From assembly GCA_902496945.1 (NCBI GenBank), contig CABVDE010000038.1:1-17559 (forward strand): 17,559 nt of DNA. The letters run 5' to 3'. The number at the start of each line of letters is the position of its first letter. The stretch's first letter is position 1. Of this stretch, positions 15,185 to 17,559 are shown one piece after another. Position numbers and translations under genes: made by a program. The notes under the pieces were generated by a model. That model was not told where the DNA came from. It was given only the letters and a program-made list of their open reading frames with translations, and did no database searches. The DNA is from an uncultured Collinsella sp. (lineage in GTDB: Bacteria; Actinomycetota; Coriobacteriia; Coriobacteriales; Coriobacteriaceae).

Positions 15185-16525
15185 CTAACTCCATTCAGCG
15201 ATGTCGATCATTCTTCGGAGGCGCCATGTAAGCGCCTCTTTTAGATATGGCAGCCTTGCCGTGAGCGCGTCGTTTCTGGACAGAATCTCGATTGCCTCGT
15301 CAACGAAGCCTTCGAGTTTGTCGCCGTCAAACCAGCTCATATCCTCAACAAGCAGCATTTGTTTCGCGGGGCTTGAATGAAATTGTGCACTGGTAAAACT
15401 GTGCTCTCCCGCGCTAAGCTCCTCTAGTGATATGTTGCACCAGAGTGATGAGCCCGAATCGAAGATGGGGGCTGGTCTGCAGACCAGCGAGTTGACGTTT
15501 CGCACAAGGCCAAAGTTACGCCAATGACGGTCATAGTTGGCGATGATGTCATCGCACACGATCATGCGGTCAAGGGCATCCTTGACGCCTGTTACCCCGA
15601 GCTTCTCGCAGTTTTCGACATATCGTTCATAGTCGGTTAATCGCTCGCCAGTATTTGCGTACTGGTTTACATAGAACGCAGGGACATATTCTTCTTCATC
15701 AGTTAAGAAGACATCGCATATGCTCAGGGCGGAGGTACCCGTGCCCTCGAGCGAGTAAGGCACATAATCGCAGGCGTTTAGGATGCGACGGTGGAGCGCG
15801 GTCGCCACTAGCTCGTTATAAGTTTCCTGGTTTAGGTGCGCTCCTGCCTTATGCAGAATTCGGCGCCCGTTCTCGCATGTCCAGTACTTTTGAAGATTGC
15901 CGTCCGACGTGTTATCGGGCTTGGCGGCAGCCGTTTTTCCCTCTGGGGCAAAGGGTGCAATGGACAGAGAGACGTCGTCAAAAGCATTATTGAAGAAGTT
16001 AATATCCTCCCACGCGAGACCGGAATCTTGGGGTCTAATCCAATACTGGTCGGATAGGGAGAGGCCCAGATTTCGCTGGACGAGTTCGTCGGGAACATCG
16101 ACTGCTGCTTCTGCCAACAGGGATGCAAGCCCAATGCGCTCGAGCGGGATACCGCGCCCTCGCCACCAAATGCGGAAAGAGTCGAGCGACACGGGACTAT
16201 TGGGGCCAAGTACTCCAATAGGGGCGTGGGTGTAATCGACGTCGGCACCGATGTGGGTAAAGTCTTTTCGCGATGTGCTGTAGACCAGCTGGGCGACTTC
16301 GTGCGTGCGGTTCATGAGGGTGAACGCGATTTCGCTCTTACCGTGGCCACGACGGGGACGTCCCCCCGTTTTGGTCACGGATCGGAGCCGCGTGTCGACG
16401 CTGTCTTTGTCGATGAGCCATACGCCAGAGGCCTTGCGGGCGGCCAGTGCACCATTTTTTATGAGCTCCTGCACCCTGCGCGGGGTGATGTCGAGTAGCT
16501 CTGCAGCTTCCTTCGTGGTCAACAT
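15185..16525 (-). CDS. HTH-HipA-like kinase fusion protein
   Basis: This 446-aa protein joins two modules. Residues 1-48 are an excisionase/MerR-like helix-turn-helix (Thr-Thr-Lys-Glu-Ala-Ala-Glu-Leu-Leu, then Arg-Arg-Val-Gln-Glu-Leu-Ile). Residues about 100-446 look like a divergent HipA/CtkA-type kinase. There is a Gly-rich loop ending in Lys (Ser-Asp-Gly-Asn-Leu-Gln-Lys, about 220), a catalytic Asn-Tyr-Asp-Arg-His-Trp-Arg-Asn-Phe-Gly (Asp332, Asn337), and a metal motif Pro-Ile-Phe-Asp-Ser-Gly-Ser (Asp356). The Asp332-Asp356 spacing (24) is close to the 23 in HipA. ATG 16525 has GAAGGG upstream. There is no partner antitoxin gene, so the HTH may repress the gene in cis. It is convergent with yacP, 27 bp apart. 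Kinase activity is inferred. Confidence 0.78.
   Translation of the reverse strand: MLTTKEAAELLDITPRRVQELIKNGALAARKASGVWLIDKDSVDTRLRSVTKTGGRPRRGHGKSEIAFTLMNRTHEVAQLVYSTSRKDFTHIGADVDYTHAPIGVLGPNSPVSLDSFRIWWRGRGIPLERIGLASLLAEAAVDVPDELVQRNLGLSLSDQYWIRPQDSGLAWEDINFFNNAFDDVSLSIAPFAPEGKTAAAKPDNTSDGNLQKYWTCENGRRILHKAGAHLNQETYNELVATALHRRILNACDYVPYSLEGTGTSALSICDVFLTDEEEYVPAFYVNQYANTGERLTDYERYVENCEKLGVTGVKDALDRMIVCDDIIANYDRHWRNFGLVRNVNSLVCRPAPIFDSGSSLWCNISLEELSAGEHSFTSAQFHSSPAKQMLLVEDMSWFDGDKLEGFVDEAIEILSRNDALTARLPYLKEALTWRLRRMIDIAEWS
15218..15242 (+). terminator. Terminator of the rlmB-yacP operon inside an opposing gene
   Basis: GAGGCGC (15218-15224) and GCGCCTC (15232-15238) form a perfect 7-bp stem with 7-nt loop and TTTT. 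It sits within the last codons of the minus-strand HTH-HipA gene and 60 bp after the yacP stop, so the plus-strand operon probably ends there. Confidence 0.75.
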
Positions 16526-16542
16526 CGCGAAACCCTTCGCCT

Positions 16543-16602
16543 GAACGAATAGTTTTATCTATTCCATTGTAATTAAAACTATTCGTTCTGACGAATAGTT
16601 TT
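16543..16602 (-). promoter_or_regulatory. Promoter and triple operator of the HTH-HipA gene
   Basis: CGAATAGTTTT occurs at 16546-16556 and 16592-16602, with an inverted copy at 16575-16585. Copies 1 and 2 form a perfect 15-bp inverted repeat (GAACGAATAGTTTTA at 16543-16557 with 16574-16588) with a 16-bp spacer. A minus-strand promoter lies in it: -35 TCGTCA (16594-16589), 17-bp spacing, -10 TACAAT (16571-16566). The boxes cover it, so a repressor bound there would block transcription. Likely self-repression through the fused HTH; that link is inferred. Confidence 0.72.
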
Positions 16603-16627
16603 GAGATGTGGTCGGTCAAAGGGCCTG

Positions 16628-16656
16628 TTGCGCCCCGTCCGCAATTCCTTTATTCT
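16628..16656 (+). promoter_or_regulatory. Promoter of tRNA-Thr(TGT)
   Basis: TTGCGC (16628-16633) and TATTCT (16651-16656) have 17-bp spacing and lie 31 bp before the tRNA. They are divergent from the HTH-HipA promoter and about 35 bp from its -35. Confidence 0.5.
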
Positions 16657-16686
16657 TAATTGGCTTCGCGCGAAAGTGCCAAGTGT

Positions 16687-16761
16687 GCCAGTGTGGCGCA
16701 ACGGTAGCGCAACTGATTTGTAATCAGTGGGTTGCGGGTTCGATTCCTGTCACTGGCTCCA
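16687..16761 (+). tRNA. tRNA-Thr(TGT), CCA encoded
   Basis: The acceptor stem GCCAGTG/CACTGGC closes perfectly. The anticodon stem ACTGA/TCAGT holds loop TTTGTAA with anticodon TGT, and the T-arm contains GGTTCGATTC. The CCA end is encoded (16759-16761). A terminator follows directly. Confidence 0.96.
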
Positions 16762-16770
16762 TGAGAGTTT

Positions 16771-16809
16771 CGGGCTCTGTCTCTATATGGGACAGAGCCC
16801 GTTTCTTTT
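16771..16809 (+). terminator. Terminator of tRNA-Thr(TGT)
   Basis: CGGGCTCTGTC (16771-16781) and GACAGAGCCCG (16791-16801) form a perfect 11-bp stem, followed by TTTCTTTT. It shows that this tRNA is transcribed as a single-gene unit. Confidence 0.9.
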
Positions 16810-16850
16810 AAGTCGATCCCTGTCGGAATAGTCGCTCATCCCATTTTCGG

Positions 16851-16913
16851 TTTGTCTCAATCTGTAACAGATAGGAGAGAAAATGTTCTCTAGCTGTTAC
16901 AGAACGAGACAAA
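16851..16913. repeat. 63-bp segmented palindrome
   Basis: TTTGTCTC (16851-16858) and GAGACAAA (16906-16913) form the outer arms and CTGTAACAG (16862-16870) and CTGTTACAG (16894-16902) the inner arms. Three-base mismatches lie between them on both sides, and a GGAGA/TCTCT pairing is at the top. There is no T-run after it. No gene lies in this 650-bp gap (16762-17412), which holds this palindrome, the repeat cluster after it and a tRNA promoter. Confidence 0.7.
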
Positions 16914-16938
16914 TGCCGGACTGGGTTCAACTGTACTG

Positions 16939-17087
16939 ATCGAGCGTGGATTTCCGGACGTACGAGAGTGGAAAATCTCCCGCCCGGAGAATGAGCGTGG
17001 ATAATCACCCGCTTTGGACCCAGTGGCACGCCAAAAGTGGGAGATTATCCACGCTCGATTTCAAACGGGAGAAAATCCACGCTTGAT
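16939..17087. repeat. Cluster of five GAGCGTGGAT motifs in both orientations
   Basis: Approximate consensus ATCGAGCGTGGATWWTCTCCC. Plus-strand copies are at 16939-16955, 16962-16982 and 16991-17011; minus-strand copies are at 17039-17059 and 17067-17087. The third and fourth make an inverted repeat of about 25 bp around a 13-bp spacer (GAGCGTGGATAATC is exact in both). An ACTGGGT/ACCCAGT pair (16920-16926, 17018-17024) is also interleaved. They may be protein-binding sites or parts of a palindromic repeat element. No gene is called here. Confidence 0.7.
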
Positions 17088-17089
17088 TT

Positions 17090-17131
17090 TGTCTGGGAAG
17101 AGCAATCTTCTGTCTGGGAAGCCCGATCTTG
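17090..17131 (+). repeat. Two-copy 21-bp tandem repeat
   Basis: TGTCTGGGAAGAGCAATCTTC (17090-17110, first 20 bases shared in pattern) is followed directly by a related unit beginning TGTCTGGGAAG (17111-17131), about 17 of 21 bases the same. It lies at the edge of lower-GC sequence (about 17100-17320) in which I see no supported gene. Confidence 0.5.
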
Positions 17132-17320
17132 ACCTATATAGAGGTGCAAATGAGTCGTTATCGAAGTTATATTCTGCAGGCTCACTCCACTACGCCAAAG
17201 TGTTCCCTCGGGAAATGTCACCGCTACATACAAATCCACCGTCCTTCATATCCAAAATCAGCAAAATCACAGGTCAAAGCTATATAGATACGCCCGGAGC
17301 CGTGTATCTAGAGGTTTTCG

Positions 17321-17350
17321 TTGACAGCCGCCAAGGTAGCATCGTATTAT
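17321..17350 (+). promoter_or_regulatory. Promoter of the tRNA-Tyr/tRNA-Thr(GGT) unit
   Basis: The perfect -35 TTGACA (17321-17326) and -10 TATTAT (17345-17350) have 18-bp spacing, 62 bp before tRNA-Tyr. This is the best promoter match in the window. Confidence 0.8.
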
Positions 17351-17412
17351 CTTCTTCGTTCGCGGGGGCGGCGGTCAAAAAGACCAAAGAACCTGCGGAT
17401 ACTTGAACGATT

Positions 17413-17494
17413 GGGAGTTTGCCCGAGTGGTTAATGGGGACGGGCTGTAAACCCGTTGGCTCTGCCTACATAGGTTCGAATCCTATAGCTCCCA
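17413..17494 (+). tRNA. tRNA-Tyr(GTA)
   Basis: This is a class II tRNA with a long variable arm. The acceptor GGGAGTT pairs with AGCTCCC, the anticodon stem ACGGG/CCCGT holds CTGTAAA with anticodon GTA, and the T-arm is ATAGG/CCTAT around TTCGAAT. The discriminator is A and CCA is not encoded (ACCCG follows), unlike the tRNA-Thr(TGT) upstream. Confidence 0.95.
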
Positions 17495-17504
17495 CCCGTC
17501 AAGT

Positions 17505-17559
17505 GCCTGTATAGCTCAGTCGGTAGAGCACTTCGTTGGTAACGAAGAGGTCACCAGTT
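17505..17559 (+). tRNA. tRNA-Thr(GGT), cut by window end
   Basis: The acceptor GCCTGTA, D-arm GCTC-AGTCGGTAGA-GAGC and anticodon stem CTTCG/CGAAG with loop TTGGTAA (anticodon GGT) are present. The T-arm and 3' acceptor strand lie beyond the right edge. It starts 10 bp after tRNA-Tyr, so the two are probably cotranscribed. Confidence 0.9.

Noticed and set aside
16939..17087. CRISPR-like array
   Set aside because: The copies face both ways, spacing is irregular, units are imperfect and no cas gene is near.
17014..17406. 130-codon plus-strand open frame before tRNA-Tyr
   Set aside because: It starts at a TTG inside an inverted repeat, overlaps repeats and the tRNA promoter, and shows no domain.

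Overview
The window looks like a chromosomal segment of a high-GC actinobacterium of the class Coriobacteriia, most likely Collinsella or a close relative. This rests on protein character, codon usage and gene content read by eye; no database was searched. The gene order clpC ... disA-ispD-ispF-cysS-rlmB-yacP is a thinned version of the clpC-radA-disA-yacL-ispD-ispF-gltX-cysE-cysS-mrnC-rlmB-yacP cluster known from Bacillus subtilis. In this window the cluster is split between clpC and disA by about 5.6 kb of accessory genes.

Layout. Positions 1-500 hold a short acidic ORF and a strong terminator. A four-helix DUF2798 membrane protein follows, broken by a one-base frameshift (532-1124). ClpC (1310-3952) has a stable hairpin in its leader and a terminator after it. 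Next come a RelB/DinJ-like antitoxin with a PIN-domain toxin (4078-4955) and the M20 dipeptidase PepD (5104-6561). On the minus strand lie a hipBA kinase toxin-antitoxin pair (6689-8425) with three operator-like boxes exactly 27 bp apart, and the manganese exporter MntP (8555-9133) behind a yybP-ykoY-type manganese riboswitch with its own terminator. An 88-bp near-perfect palindrome at 9352-9439 separates this from the housekeeping run: disA (TTG start), ispD, ispF, cysS, rlmB and yacP, mostly with overlapping or touching ends. Between cysS and rlmB sit two tandem ~100-nt hairpins. They share internal-loop sequence but have different, still paired stems.

The right part carries a minus-strand single-chain protein with an excisionase-type HTH fused to a HipA-like kinase fold. 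Its promoter is covered by three copies of an 11-bp box. Then come tRNA-Thr(TGT) with promoter and terminator, a 650-bp gene-poor stretch rich in inverted repeats (five copies of a GAGCGTGGAT-type motif in both orientations), tRNA-Tyr(GTA) behind a near-consensus promoter, and the start of tRNA-Thr(GGT) running off the window.

How the genes relate: ClpC is the protein-quality unfoldase. DisA makes c-di-AMP. IspD and IspF are consecutive-pathway MEP enzymes. CysS, RlmB and YacP serve translation, ribosome modification and RNA handling. The accessory block adds three toxin-antitoxin-like modules, two of them HipA-type kinases of different architecture. The observations most worth following are the tandem RNA-like hairpins before rlmB, the HTH-HipA fusion with its operator, the 27-bp-phased hipBA operators that double as the mntP terminator, and the inverted-repeat cluster between the tRNA genes.
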